Assembly: GCA_016718205.1 (NCBI GenBank) | Contig: JADKEB010000034.1 | Location: 62,001 to 126,000 of the forward strand | Length of the DNA: 64,000 nucleotides | Source: Saprospiraceae bacterium | GTDB lineage: Bacteria; Bacteroidota; Bacteroidia; Chitinophagales; Saprospiraceae | Reading direction: 5' to 3' | Shown here: one piece after another, positions 1 to 10,107 of the stretch | How positions within the stretch are numbered: position 1 is the first letter of the stretch | How the letters are laid out: each line of letters opens with the position of its first letter | Made by a program: the position numbers and the translations under genes | Notes under the pieces: model-generated | Databases searched by the model: none | The model's input: only the letters and a program-made list of their open reading frames with translations | Told to the model about the DNA's origin: nothing

Positions 1-1248
1 CTGTATTTCCTATCTGCGATTATTTTTTTTGATTCTAGTTCCTTTAATACCTTTTCGGATTGTTTTATTCCACATGCAGTTCGTCCATAGTTGATTAAAA
101 TATCTTTATTAAGTATGGCACTTTTGGGTGCAAAATATTTAATAGACCTATGCATTTGATCAAGGTAGTTGATTCATTTATATGGCTTAAGTCACTTTTT
201 TCAGCTACTTCAATTGATGATCTGATAGAAGCCCAATGACCAAAATCAGGATTATACTTGGATGTAATAAAGGAGTACAAGTTAACATAAATGTAATCAT
301 ACACGCAACCCAAATGATACATTGGATTTATTCTCCTATTTATTTTTTCTCAACTAGTATAATCTGAAACTTCGAGAAATGAAAAAAGAGATCTTTCGTT
401 TTGACCATATCGTTGAAGACATTGTGCTAGAATCCCTGCTGAAATGATATCTAATGGAAAATATTCTTTGTAATTTCAGTAGCGTTATAGTCATTAAATT
501 CAAAAGATTCCTGCTTTTTCATTTAGCTCAGATATAAATAAAGCCTTGGCTTTATCACTCATTACAATATAGGTTCTTTGGACTTATATTCTGACATCAG
601 ATAAAGCAACTGTTCAACAGGTTCATTAAAAGGTAATGTCAACAAACCTGCCTTTACTTTTGACCATTCTTGCCTTTGCGCGGCATTTTAGGCCAGAATA
701 GGTCTCACATTTTGATGGACTGAAGTTATCAGGATAATGTTTTCTGATGACTTGCTACCAAAACTCTGCAAATTGTTGTAAAAAGTATATCTCTGATTCA
801 GGATTATTTTGGAAGCGTACTCAAAAATTTTCCAAACTCATCAATAAAAATGTATAGTACTCCTTTTTCATTTTTTGATAAGGAATAATACCGTGCATAA
901 ATTTCAGCGAATAATTCTTCATCTGTAACATTTTTATCTATATTTAGCAGACCAATTAATTTAGCTTTAAGCGAAGCATAGAACCAACTAATTTTAAAAT
1001 TTCACAATTATTTTAGTCAGTATGAAATTGGTGCTCAAAATATTTAGTCTTCTCAGTAATACTTTGTTCTAAAGCCCATAAAAAGACGTTTCCCAGTACC
1101 ATAAAGATCAATGATATTAAAACATCGGAGACCTTTTAAAGTCATTTACCAAACGAGAAACTATCTTTTTCCATTTGGTATTTGGTATATAGTTAATTGA
1201 CTTATCATCCCTGATAATATTTACAGATGGACTAAAATTACTGTTCAT
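1..1248 (-). pseudogene. Decayed ATP-binding protein next to DUF4007 gene (runs off window start)
   Basis: Reading the minus strand from an ATG at 1248 gives pieces of one ATPase scattered over different frames. A Walker A-like stretch (YGTGK) lies near 1100-1090. A clear Walker B stretch (VLYIFIDEFGKF) lies near 860-825, followed after a frame change by EYA. A sensor-like stretch (NIILITSVHQN) lies near 740-700. Near 190-110 there is a frame with the conserved-looking LIKCIGLLNI. Stops and shifts separate these parts, so it cannot make one protein as read. ATPases of this kind are typically encoded beside DUF4007 genes, and a broken DUF4007 gene lies immediately upstream with its end at 1254. 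The 3' end lies beyond the window. Assignment as an ATPase is fairly secure; its role (possibly a DNA modification or defence module) is inference. Confidence 0.6.
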
Positions 1249-1253
1249 AATAC

Positions 1254-2132
1254 TTATTTACAATATTGAACGGATCTAATCTTTTTCCATTGGATTTCTT
1301 TGATACCCTGACTGTTCACTATACACAACATTTTGATTTTTTGGTCAATATCTTTCAACTTATCAGATATACCTTTATGATTTATTGCAAAAATCAATCC
1401 CGGTCCATTATCCTCATTTTCTATTTGCTTTAAACTTACAGATGTCGAATCTGTAAACGTATCAAGTATGGAATACAAAAAGAGTTCATTTGGAAGCTCA
1501 AATCTTTCATCATCAATGATTTGATATCTCTCTTCTCTTCCTTTTTTACCACTATTAATTTCTGATTCAATTACATTTAAAAGGCTCAAATCAGAAAAAA
1601 CTTAGAATTAAGCTCTTCGTTTCAGAATCTTTATGGCTGGAACGATTATATTCACTACACATCCTGGCAAATACTATAAAATCGGAACTCAATGTGTTAA
1701 CATTCAGGGGTTCCCGTGCCTTCTATGTCACCTTTTTATCATAAGGAAAGCATGTCTTTATTAAGCGATATTCTTTCTCTTCGAGAGTAGGTAAATATAA
1801 TATTATAAATGGATGCTTAGTTCATTTGACCAATTGATAGTGTAAGGCTCAAAGTGTTCCCTGATCTTCCAAATAAGGGTCCCAACCGTCATCAGCTAAT
1901 AATCTTTGGCCAAAATCTGTGATCTCATCATCAGAAGTTAAAATATTGAAGGCTTTCATCCAAAATCTGATGGCACCCACCATGTTCTTTCCAACTCCAA
2001 GCCTTACAACGGCATCTTCGTCTTTAAATTTCTTGCCCGAAATTACATAATCATACCCTTTTTTGAGCCAAAATTCCTGCAAGCGAAGGTTTCGTGGCCT
2101 GAGAAGGTATATTTTATATTAGCTGTGACCAT
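1254..2132 (-). pseudogene. DUF4007 family protein, disrupted
   Basis: Starting at an ATG at 2132, the minus strand reads MVTANIKYTFSGHETFACR and, after a one-base shift near 2079, EFWLKKGYDYV and LGVGKNMVGAIRFWMKAFN. This is the N-terminal signature of the DUF4007 family. After YLEDQGTL a tryptophan codon appears to have become TGA (near 1850), then frames change again. The C-terminal third (1589-1254), with PNELFLYSILDTF and GPGLIFAINHKGI, again matches the family pattern. Total span of about 290 codons agrees with the usual family length, so the gene decayed in place. DUF4007 genes are commonly found beside phosphoadenosine phosphosulfate reductase-like genes and ATPases in DNA-modification or defence loci; no such reductase is visible in this window. 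Confidence 0.75.
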
Positions 2133-2587
2133 GACAGTATCTCTATGGACGTACCTTTTGGAGGTCAAAGCTACAAGATATATCATAAAATTGATATAAA
2201 GTAATTTTCATGTATAAATTAAATGGAATAAAACTACTTGAGTGCAAAAGGTCTTTAAACGTTGGGATTGAGACAACAGAATCACGATATTTCTCTGTGA
2301 ATAAAATGGTAAATACTGACTGGGTAGAACCAATCCCGCTACGCTAAGGAGCGACTTGAAAAAACTGAAGAAGGAAGTCAAGTGTACGAGTAAATCTTAC
2401 GGATTAGGCTGTTATATTTCATATAGAAATGGATTAAATCCATTTTTTTGAAAAAATCACTGCAACCCAACCCCCAATAACATCAATAATTTGCCATTAT
2501 CCGACAAATTTTAAATTTTTCTTATAATTTCATAACAAAAACTTATGAATTCCAAAATAGAGCATTATTTTTGCACTCTCAATACTT
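2133..2587. other. Intergenic region without a recognisable gene
   Basis: AT-rich spacer between the broken DUF4007 gene and the repeat upstream of the cytochrome peroxidase gene. No frame longer than a few dozen codons resembles a protein. A single copy of a CRISPR-repeat-like string (GTTGGGATTGAGAC, near 2259) is present but is not repeated. The only site I can name is a promoter-like box at 2566-2573. Confidence 0.5.
2566..2573 (+). promoter_or_regulatory. Putative Bacteroidota -7 promoter box for the MauG-like gene
   Basis: TATTTTTG matches the Bacteroidota sigma-factor -7 consensus TAnnTTTG. No convincing TTG element is visible at the -33 position. The box is separated from the start codon at 2793 by an inserted-looking inverted-repeat element (2588-2768), so the transcript leader would contain that element. 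Confidence 0.4.
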
Positions 2588-2768
2588 AGAGTATGTTTAA
2601 ACTTTTATCATTTGGCTCCAAGTGGCAAATTTAATTTTAGCCATCGTTATATTTTTCGTCGTACCGCGTCAAGCTACACTTGAGCTTCCGGCTACGACTG
2701 TAAAATACGCCTTGTCTAAAATTAAATTTGCGAACTTTCGCTCAAACATAAAAATTTAAACATACTCT
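2588..2768. repeat. Family A inverted-repeat element, copy 1
   Basis: The element starts AGAGTATGTTTAAAC and ends GTTTAAACATACTCT-like, giving terminal inverted repeats of about 15 bases. The inner part is related to the copies at 41344-41604 and 55022-55282, in the opposite orientation. A + strand frame runs open across the element and encodes VANLILAIVIFF and VPRQATLELPA, motifs also encoded by the other copies. It resembles a small non-autonomous transposable element (MITE). It lies between the -7 box at 2566 and the gene at 2793. Confidence 0.75.
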
Positions 2769-2792
2769 TTTAATCTCAAACAATTCGACAAC

Positions 2793-4111
2793 ATGATCTC
2801 AAGATTACTTTTTTTATTTGTACTAATCAGTATAATTACTGTAGGCTGTACACATGAAGAGCTCAGCGAAAATGATAAAATACTCAACAGCCTTATACCA
2901 GATAAAAACAAATATATCCTTCCTGACGAAACGGATTATAAGGCGATCCCTCAGTCACCTGTGAATCCTCTTACCAAAGAAAAAATAGAATTAGGTAAAA
3001 TGCTCTTTTTCGAGCCGGCATTTGCCAATGAAGCCAAAAGACAAGACTTGATGTTTACGTTTACTTGCTCCAGCTGTCATGTGCCTGAGTCCGGATTCAG
3101 ACCAGGCAGAATGCAGGGTATCGCCGATGGTGGTTTTGGTTTTGGCAGGCACGGAGAATCGAGATTTAAATTTCCGCTCTACCATAATGACAGTATAGAT
3201 GCTCAGGGGGCACGTCCATTGGTTACGCTCAATGTAGCCTATGTGGAAAATACGATGTGGAACGGTTCGTTCGGGTCAGAAGGACATAATAAAGGTACTG
3301 AAAAAATGTGGGGTGTTTTTGATCCCGGCACAGCCAGAAACCATGAAAGACTTGGTGCTCTCGAAGGTCAGAATATCGAGGGTCTGATCGTCCACAGAAT
3401 GCAATATACCAAAGACATCATCACCAAAGCAGGATATAAGGAACTGTTTGACAAAGCGTTTCCTGATATGCCCGAAAATGAAAGATACTCCAGAAAAGGT
3501 GCCAGTTTTGCGATCTCAGCTTACTTGAGACAAAACCTGACCAATCAGGCACCATTCCAGAAATGGCTCAAGGGCGAAAAAGACGCTATGACCGAACAGC
3601 AAAAGAAAGGAGCTACACTCTTTTTTGGCAAAGCTGGTTGTAACAGCTGTCACTTTGAAAAAAATCTGGGTTCTATGAGATTTGAAGCCTTGGGTGTGGA
3701 TGACCTCTACGAGCACGGAGGTATTAAAACTGGTCCCAACGACAGAAGAAACCTTGGTAGAGGTGGCTTTACCGCAAGACAGGAAGATATGTTTAAATTC
3801 AGAACGCCTCAATTGTACAACCTTGGGGATAGTGGTCCTTATTTTCATGGAGGAAGTATTGAGACACTTGAAGGTGTTGTGAGATATTTTAACACAGGCA
3901 AAAACAAAATCTGCGTGTTCCTGAAAGTCAGATGTCTTCATTCATCAAGCCTCTCGGTTTAAGTGAACAGGAAATCAAGGATCTGACGGAGTTTCTGGCC
4001 AATGGTCTCAGAGATCCAAACCTGAAGAGATATGTGCCTGAAAGGGTATTGTCAGGCATGTGCTTTCCAAATAACGACCCGGGTTCGAAAAATGATATGA
4101 AGTGTAATTAG
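2793..4111 (+). CDS. Di-haem cytochrome c peroxidase / MauG-family lipoprotein (one frameshift)
   Basis: The N-terminus has a hydrophobic signal ending in VGC (Cys19), suggesting a lipoprotein. Two c-type haem sites are visible, CSSCH at residues 92-96 and CNSCH at 283-287, as in bacterial di-haem peroxidases and MauG. Known members reduce H2O2 in the periplasm or oxidise protein substrates; which applies here cannot be told. The reading frame breaks near 3895-3901 in an A-rich stretch (stop at 3962). The correct C-terminus continues in another frame (VPESQMSSFIKPLGLSEQE) to a TAG at 4109-4111. The total length modulo 3 fits loss of one base, so this is either a sequencing error or a recent pseudogene. 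It stands alone, downstream of a repeat element and a -7 promoter box. Confidence 0.85.
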
Positions 4112-4331
4112 AGACTTTTGCAAAAGTCAATATCTGTCAATTCGGATACAGCCATTAATCAGGGGCATGTTTAGGACATCTGCTGACTACTGTACATTCA
4201 GCTACACGGCGACAATGTTAATAAAAGATAAGTCATACTTTTTGGTTCCATAGTAACTACAGGCCAAATGATAATGATTAAAACCTATGCTTCTTTTCTT
4301 GCCAGGGAAATCGGTAATCTCGTATAATGAA

Positions 4332-4925
4332 TCACATTTTTTCAATAAAGCTGAGAGCTTCATCATACCTTCCTATAGAATTTAATTGACTTGCTTTTCC
4401 TAAATATACAAAAATTAATTTCTCATTATTATTAAAGTGAAGTAAATATTCTTCTGCTTGATCAAAAAAACTGAAATCAGCTTTTTCATTTTTGAAATAG
4501 TAATCTGAACTGCTACTTAACTCCCCTAAACGGTAAAGTGCCCTGACAATATTAAGGGTATCTTTTTTTCCCTATAAATTTTAAGTGTATTTTCAAAATG
4601 TTTTCTGGCGAAATCAAAATTACTGCTAGCTTTATGGTAATAGCCTAAAATGATCTGCGTTTTAAAGAACTTCCCTTCTCCATATATTTTTTTCTCTAAT
4701 CCTATGAGATCATTAAAAAAATGGTTTTATTTTTGCAGGATCTACGATCACATATTCCCAACAAAGATCAGCTATGGTATTTAATTTAATAGTATCATTA
4801 TCAAATCCTCGTCTTATGACGTTTTCTAATGAATCGATACGTGAATTTTGGGGACTTATAGGCTGTAAACCCATCAACACAAAAAACAATATTGCCTTAA
4901 ACAAAAATGTTATATAATTTTCCAA
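4332..4925 (-). pseudogene. Truncated TPR-repeat signalling-type protein
   Basis: From an ATG at 4925 the minus strand encodes a signal peptide (FLFKAILFFVLMGLQ) then RIDSLENVIRR and tetratricopeptide-like helices. One shift near 4712 (extra T) and one near 4565 (A run) separate three good stretches: KIKPF, then FNDLIGLEKKIYGEGKFFKTQIILG-like repeats, then LYRLGELSSSSDYYF and YLGKASQLNSIGRYDEA, ending in TGA at 4334-4332. The style resembles the sensor half of Bacteroidota TPR-containing histidine kinases, but no kinase domain follows. The product is therefore a truncated, frameshifted remnant. Family-level identity (TPR) is reasonably clear; function is unknown. Confidence 0.55.
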
Positions 4926-5432
4926 GATTTGTCATAAAAAAAAAAAAAATTAATAATAAATCAAGCACATGAGCTCCAATTTACAACACCAATTTTTTAT
5001 TATGTTTTCATTTTCTTCTTAGATTATAGCCAACAATTTTAAATTTGTTAAATTATTAAAGCTAATGGTATCTAAGAGCTACAAAGGTAATGAAAAACTT
5101 TGTAACTTGTCAAAAGGACTTACACTCTTTTGTGAAGTCCATCTATTATGAAACCATTTTTTGTTTCGATTTGAAGATGGCGACGCTAAAACTCCAGAAG
5201 GTGTGATGATTTGAAAAAGCATTTTCTAATTTTCAAATCAATTAATATTCGTTGTCCAAAGTCTCCGAATTGTGGACTATTATCTTACGGTCTTCTGATT
5301 TGTGTGGATGTAATGATCCCGCATTTGTTGGGACTTCGCTTTGCTTTGTTGGCCTGGTGATACTGAATCGTAGCGAGGACGCTTCGACTAACGAATTTGG
5401 ACATTTGTAAAAACCGATGGGATGCCTTGGTG
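4926..5432. other. Intergenic region, no gene seen
   Basis: About 500 bases of AT-rich sequence beginning with a long A run (4938-4950). No frame resembles a protein and no inverted repeat of note was found by eye. Confidence 0.4.
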
Positions 5433-6973
5433 TCATCCGATCGGGTCGGAGTCACGCTCCCAAATGATCTCTTCTACCTTCTTGCTATCACTGCTGAAGT
5501 TGATGCCGATGTGATGGATAGGTTTGCCGCTATCTTTAAATCTTTCTGTATAGCCTCTGGCAAGAATCTGATCAAGCGCATCTTGTGCTGACTGATCGAG
5601 TTTGAACTCCATACAATATATTTGATCTTCGTAGATCACGATGGCATCTGCCCTACCCTGTTGGGTATGTACTTCGCTAAATATATAGACATTGAGTAAA
5701 GAAAACAGTAGATGTACTATGGCGTGGTAATATTGGTCGTTTTCTCGCTGCCATAGGTCGTAGGGAATTTGAGCAAAGGCTTTGTTGATACTCATCTTTA
5801 GCAAATCAGCATCCTTATTATTCAAAGATTCTAATAGTGTCTCCAATATATTACTGGATGAATAACTATTGGAACCAATATATTGATCTGCCAGGTTTCT
5901 CAAATATGATTCCCTCACCTCTTGATTGGGAAAAGTCAATTTGTAGTTTCTAAATACTGGATTTTCACTTTTGATGGTTAAATAACCTGTTTGAAATAAG
6001 ATGGGTATGATTTTGAGATTTTCGATATCAAAATTACCTAATTCATCTTGATTGATACTGATCTCTTCAAATTTGTATAGATGTTGTTCACAACACATCT
6101 TCATCAGAAAAGTAGGCGTACCAGAGCTGTACCAATAATTTTCAAACTTGCCTTTATTCTTAAAAAAATTAAGTATGGAGTATGGATTATATACCGTGTT
6201 TCCATCAATGTCCCATTTGTAACCATTATACCATGCCTTAATTTTTCTTTATCGTATATCTTTAACTCTTCTACAAAATTATCTTCTAGTTCTTGTTGCG
6301 ATATACCACAAACTTCATTAAAATCGGGGTCTAATGCAATATCTGTCAAATTATTCAAATCAGAAAAAATGCTGACCTTACTGAATTTGCTGACGCCAGT
6401 TATAAGGAGCAGTTTGATATATGGTTCTAATGGTTTTAGCACTGAATAGAAATCTTTCATAATTTCTCTATTCTCTTTTGCCTTATACAAATTATCTTTG
6501 TCTAAATAATCAATCAAAGGTTTGTCATATTCGTCTATCAATATTACAACGCCTTTGTTGAATTTTTTTGATAGTTCTTCTATCAGCTCCCTAAACTTTA
6601 GTGACAATTCATTTTGAACAGATTCAATCCCGTAACTTCCAAAAATGTTTTCTAATTCTTGAATTAGCGCTTGCTTTAAACCAAAATCTCTATAGCCTAT
6701 TTTATTGCAATCGATTCTAATAATCGGATATTCCTCAAACACCCATTTATCATAGATATACAAACCTTCAAAAAGTTCTTTTTTTACCTAAAAAATGCTT
6801 TCTAAGGTGCTTAAAAACAACGATTTTCCGAAGCGGCGGGGTTTCGATAAAAAATATGACCCACCCAACTCAGCCATTTCTAAAGCGTAATAGGTTTTGT
6901 CTATATATACAAAGCCTTCGTTGCGAAGTTTGGGAAAATCTTGTTTACCTAATGGATATTTTCTTGTTTTCAT
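5433..6973 (-). pseudogene. AAA-ATPase-like / PD-(D/E)XK nuclease-domain protein, broken (copy 1)
   Basis: The true start is probably the ATG at 6973 (MKTRKYPLGKQDF). The order of parts is KLRNEGFVYIDKTYY, a P-loop-like stretch LSKPRRFGKSLFLSTL, then VVILIDEYDKPLIDYL (Walker B-like), then a C-terminal nuclease-type module with GRADAIVIYEDQIYCMEFKL (about residues 430-450). This is the layout of the AAA-ATPase_like plus PDDEXK_9 family common in Bacteroidota. A stop interrupts it near 6788, where a T lost and an A gained would restore the frame, and a one-base loss near 6229 shifts the frame. Total length modulo 3 fits one missing base. These homopolymer-linked lesions could be sequencing errors. 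A fragment of a paralogue lies just upstream. The family's biological role is not established. Confidence 0.8.
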
Positions 6974-7112
6974 ATCAAATGAAAATTTATGCAAAGATAC
7001 TAAAAATTTGACGAAATTTAATATCATTGTGAAACAATAACTACCAATATAGAAATACTTGAATTATGGTAAAGTTTACATCATTCAATATGCAATAAAC
7101 TACTTACAATAT

Positions 7113-7660
7113 TTACTCTTGCCTTACTAAAACATCTTCCCCCTCTTTTTTCTCACTACAAAAATTGACACCCACCTTATAAATCGGCATTCCGCTGTCT
7201 ATAAACTTATCGGCATATCCTTTGTTTTCAATCTGAAAAAAGGCTTCTTCGGCTGATTTATTGAGTTTAAACTCAAAAATAAAGACTTCGTTTTCAAACA
7301 TCACATAGAATCTGTTCTGCCTTTGTGGGTTTGTGCTTCGCTAAAAATATAAACACCCAAAAGTGAAAATATCAAATGAACCAAAGCGTGATAATTCTGC
7401 TCGTTTTCTTTTTGCCACAGGTCGTTAGGTATAAAATGATACGCTTTATGAAAAACGTCTTTCAGTTTATCGGGGTCTTTTGATTTAATAAATAATATGA
7501 TTTCATTTAAAGCAGAGCCTAAGAGAATGGGAGATTTTCCTACATAATTATCTAAAAGATTTCTTAAAAAAGACTACTTAACTTCTTTGTTTGGATAGGA
7601 TAATTTATATTTTCCAACAAAGGGTCAAAATCGAAAATTTTAAGGGGGCCAAATTGTTAT
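7113..7660 (-). pseudogene. PD-(D/E)XK nuclease-domain fragment of same family (copy 2)
   Basis: Only the C-terminal part remains. In the minus strand, ILLGSALNEIILFIKSKDP, YHFIPNDLWQKENEQNYHA and LIFSLLGVYIFSEAQTHKGR run from about 7560 to 7315 with one in-frame stop. After a shift, MFENEVFIFEFKLNKSAEEA continues to the end at 7113. It aligns by eye with the C-terminus of the gene at 5433-6973 (YIFSEVHTQQGRADAIVIY, CMEFKLDQSAQDALDQI), so the two are paralogues in tandem. The ATPase half is missing. Confidence 0.7.
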
Positions 7661-7705
7661 AAAACTGGTACAATTTGTTTTCCACACCGGTTCGTCTTCA
7701 AGACG

Positions 7706-7812
7706 TTGTTCGTCGTAGCTTTGCTCGCAATATATTAAGGCATCTTGCCTGAATCGCAAAAAAAAAATTGATGATTTTTAATGTGAGGCGAAAAAATGAA
7801 ATACACCCTTCT
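7706..7812. repeat. Direct repeat, copy 1 of 2
   Basis: Shares with 8068-8174 the run TTCGTCGTAGCTTT, then CAATATATTAA and GCATCTTGC, then a nearly identical stretch from GAATCGCAAAAAAAAAATTG through GCGAAAAAATGAAATACACCC. No protein is encoded. The DNA between the copies contains short inverted motifs of the GGGCTACGCCCC type. Confidence 0.7.
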
Positions 7813-8067
7813 ATTATCTCTAATCTTTATGTCCGAGATTAATATAGGGACGTAGTCCTGTAATCTTTGTAGCAAAAATATCCACACACCATCACGTAGG
7901 GGCGTAGCCCTGTGATCTTAAAAGATGTGGTAAATATAAGATGTCAGGGCTACGCCCCTTATGTTCCATGTGCTAATGTTTTCTACATAGATGACAGAGC
8001 TACGCTCCTGCCCCGATAGGCGGGAGTAATTTATCTGCAGGATCATGCCTCTAAAGTATCGTTTGTT
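7813..8067. repeat. Cluster of short GGGCTACGCCCC-type motifs
   Basis: The phrases GACGTAGTCCTGTAATCTT, GGGGCGTAGCCCTGTGATCTT and, inverted, CAGGGCTACGCCCC occur within 170 bases, so the region can fold into hairpins. No gene is seen. It looks like a patch of dispersed palindromic repeats. Confidence 0.5.
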
Positions 8068-8174
8068 CGTCGTAGCTTTTAGCTACGATGCAATATATTA
8101 AAGCATCTTGCTTGAATCGCAAAAAAAAAATTGATGATTTTTAATGTGAGGCGAAAAAATGAAATACACCCTCA
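8068..8174. repeat. Direct repeat, copy 2 of 2
   Basis: Second copy of the 7706-7812 sequence in the same orientation, with a small insertion (TTAGCTACGAT) near its start. It ends in GAAATACACCCTC. Confidence 0.7.
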
Positions 8175-8267
8175 GGATGTCTCTGTTTTCTAGTGCTTTG
8201 TAAAAACGAATTTTAGATTATTATGGGAATATCCTCAGTTACCCTGACTATTCACTGTCTACCAATC

Positions 8268-8891
8268 TTATATTTCTGGTGTGTTCTCTGTCAATAACAA
8301 ATATCTCATCCAACCTGGATATTTATTTCCACCAAAAATTAGATTTTAAAAACTTATGTCTGTGACAGGATGAAACGAATCATGGCCCAAAATCAAACTC
8401 TTTTTTTTTTGGCTTCCCGTAAAACTAATATTTTTCAACCTGAAGTCTGAAATACTGCCTGAAAACGGATCCCACCTTCCCCACCTATTAGGTTTTGTAA
8501 TGATATGAAATACTCTCCAATCAGCGTTATCTATTCGCAGATCTTCGAAGACCATGTTGGATATTTTTTGCTTTACCTCCATGAACACAGAGCAAACCAC
8601 GGCAAGATTTTCATTTTCCCATTGATGTTCTACCCTGATGATGTCATTATTGATGATGTGGCAATTTCCAAAGTCCTGACTTCCATTCCATGAAATCATA
8701 AAAGGTGCTCCTTGCTCCATTTGCCAAATGACATTATTTCTGACTTTCATATGGCTGGAATAGACTTTTATAGCATCATCATTTACTTTAAAAAAGCAAT
8801 TTTCGATAATGGAATTTTCTCCACTCGATATGCCATCTGTACTAAACCACCATCCCATCATTTTCACATTGCTGTTATGACAACTATTACG
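8268..8891 (-). pseudogene. Right-handed beta-helix glycoside hydrolase fragment (GH49/GH28-like)
   Basis: The minus strand encodes a C-terminal piece of a beta-helix polysaccharide-degrading enzyme: NSNVKMMGWWFSTDG, IIENCFFKVNDDAIKVYSS, IWQMEQGAPFMISWNG and WGRWDPFSGSISDF. The NDDAIK stretch with repeated short strands is typical of GH49/GH28-type helices. A TAA at 8348-8346 interrupts the frame, after which NLIFGGNKYPGW continues in the same frame to a stop at 8268. The N-terminal half is absent; the sequence upstream of about 8891 turns into a CGTCGTAG-type repeat motif. It is a 5'-truncated, nonsense-containing remnant. The exact family and substrate are not certain. Confidence 0.55.
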
Positions 8892-9020
8892 TCGTAGTGT
8901 TGCTACTATGCCATGATCTTGGCGGAATTGTTGGTTTGTATTACCTTTGCGTATTATGAATACAGATATATGATATATGATTTAGTAGATAGTGGGTTCT
9001 GTTCTTTGGTTTCAAATTAA

Positions 9021-9155
9021 AAATTTGGGTGTGTCCCGGTGTATCCCATTTTTTCATTCAATCGTTATAAAATTCTTTTTTGTCACCCTTTAGGGATGGT
9101 GTAAAACAAAAAGAATTTTTATTAAAGTGTAATTTTGGGATACACCCAAAAATTT
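9021..9155. repeat. Palindromic element (family D)
   Basis: Begins AAATTTGGGTGTGTCCC and ends GGGATACACCCAAAAATTT, a pair of near-perfect terminal inverted repeats around a centre with TTCTTTTTGTCACCC. One copy in this window. The form suggests a MITE-like element or a dispersed palindrome. It sits between the beta-helix remnant and the LURP-one-like gene. Confidence 0.65.
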
Positions 9156-9284
9156 GGCATCACTCAGGCGTAGGCGCAGCCTACGCCTAGCGGGGATATG
9201 TGCTTGGCGATAAAAGCACAAGTTACAAACTTGCCCAAGCAGGGTTCCAAACTTGCGTAATCGATGGATCTGAAGTCATCATCA

Positions 9285-9872
9285 CTACCCTCTGCTTCTT
9301 TCCAATAATACCACCATAATAAGGGCCAGAATGACTCTTTGTTCTTCCAATTCCGAGATGGGAATTAATTGATTTAATGAAAACTTCTTACCCCAAAAAG
9401 ATTGCTCTTTGCTAAACACAGCCACCAATTCACCATTTGTATTGGTGATGTTGTACTTAGGATTAAAAAAGTATCCGGTAAAAATACCAAGAATGGGCAC
9501 TTCAGAAAAGACACCATCCATGATTTTGACAAAGGCATTCTCTTCTTCTATGATGAACTCTTTATGATCAGCATCATCAAATACTTCATAAGTGGCCTTC
9601 CAGAGTGATCTGGCTCCTTTTCGACCTACCCGCCCCATCACACGGTTTTCCTTGTCATACATGATGTACGAGGCTGACCAATCTATCCATTGATTAGCTT
9701 TGATTTTGAAAATGATATTTTGCTGGCTTTCATCTTCAAATACGGAGATATCTTCTTTTAGTTTAAAAAGTTTTTGTTTCACATAAGCAACATTCCTACC
9801 GGAACTGTCCCTTACATAGAATTGCGGAGCAAGCGCCAAAACTTTGAATTCAAATTCTAATGGATAAGTCAT
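9285..9872 (-). CDS. LURP-one-related / scramblase-like family protein
   Basis: 195 residues, ATG start. The sequence has the alternating strand pattern of the LOR/Tubby-like fold: FKVLALAPQFYVRDSSGRNV, VYVKQKLFKLKEDI-like and FEDESQQNIIFKIKANQ, then the structure-breaking WSASYIMYDKENRVMGRVGRKG, and a C-terminal hydrophobic helix (VILALIMVVLLERSRG) as in tubby-like proteins. No signal peptide is seen, so it is probably cytosolic or membrane-associated through the C-terminal helix. Biochemical function of bacterial members is unknown. It is flanked by repeat elements (9021-9155 and 9891-10107) and has no operon partner. Confidence 0.75.
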   Translation of the reverse strand: MTYPLEFEFKVLALAPQFYVRDSSGRNVAYVKQKLFKLKEDISVFEDESQQNIIFKIKANQWIDWSASYIMYDKENRVMGRVGRKGARSLWKATYEVFDDADHKEFIIEEENAFVKIMDGVFSEVPILGIFTGYFFNPKYNITNTNGELVAVFSKEQSFWGKKFSLNQLIPISELEEQRVILALIMVVLLERSRG

Positions 9873-9890
9873 ATACCTTGATTGTGTTTA

Positions 9891-10107
9891 ACCTAAATAT
9901 CTAAAATGATTCCGTTATGAAGGCCAAAAATACAATAAAATCAGCACTTTTGGCGACATATCATACTGTGTGCAGCTTTCGCTGTAGTCATCACTACAGA
10001 AGAGCTGCACACGGTATGGTGCGAAGTCAAAAGTGATCCGCCGCGGCGGAGACTGATTTTGCAGTAATTTTGGGCTGTAATAGGAAATTCATTTTAGATT
10101 TTTAGGT
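9891..10107. repeat. Family B inverted-repeat element, copy 1
   Basis: Starts ACCTAAATATCTAAAATGAT and ends GAAATTCATTTTAGATTTTTAGGT, so the termini are inverted repeats of about 20-25 bases. Inside is a strong hairpin (CATACTGTGTGCAGCT facing AGCTGCACACGGTATG). A second copy with the same ends and hairpin is at 28510-28784. Non-coding; MITE-like. Confidence 0.8.

Noticed and set aside
2245..2275. String resembling the 3' end of a CRISPR repeat (GTTGGGATTGAGAC)
   Set aside because: Only one copy, with no regularly spaced repeats and no cas genes.
3516..3941. Long minus-strand frame inside the MauG-like gene
   Set aside because: Antisense shadow of a gene with clear haem motifs.
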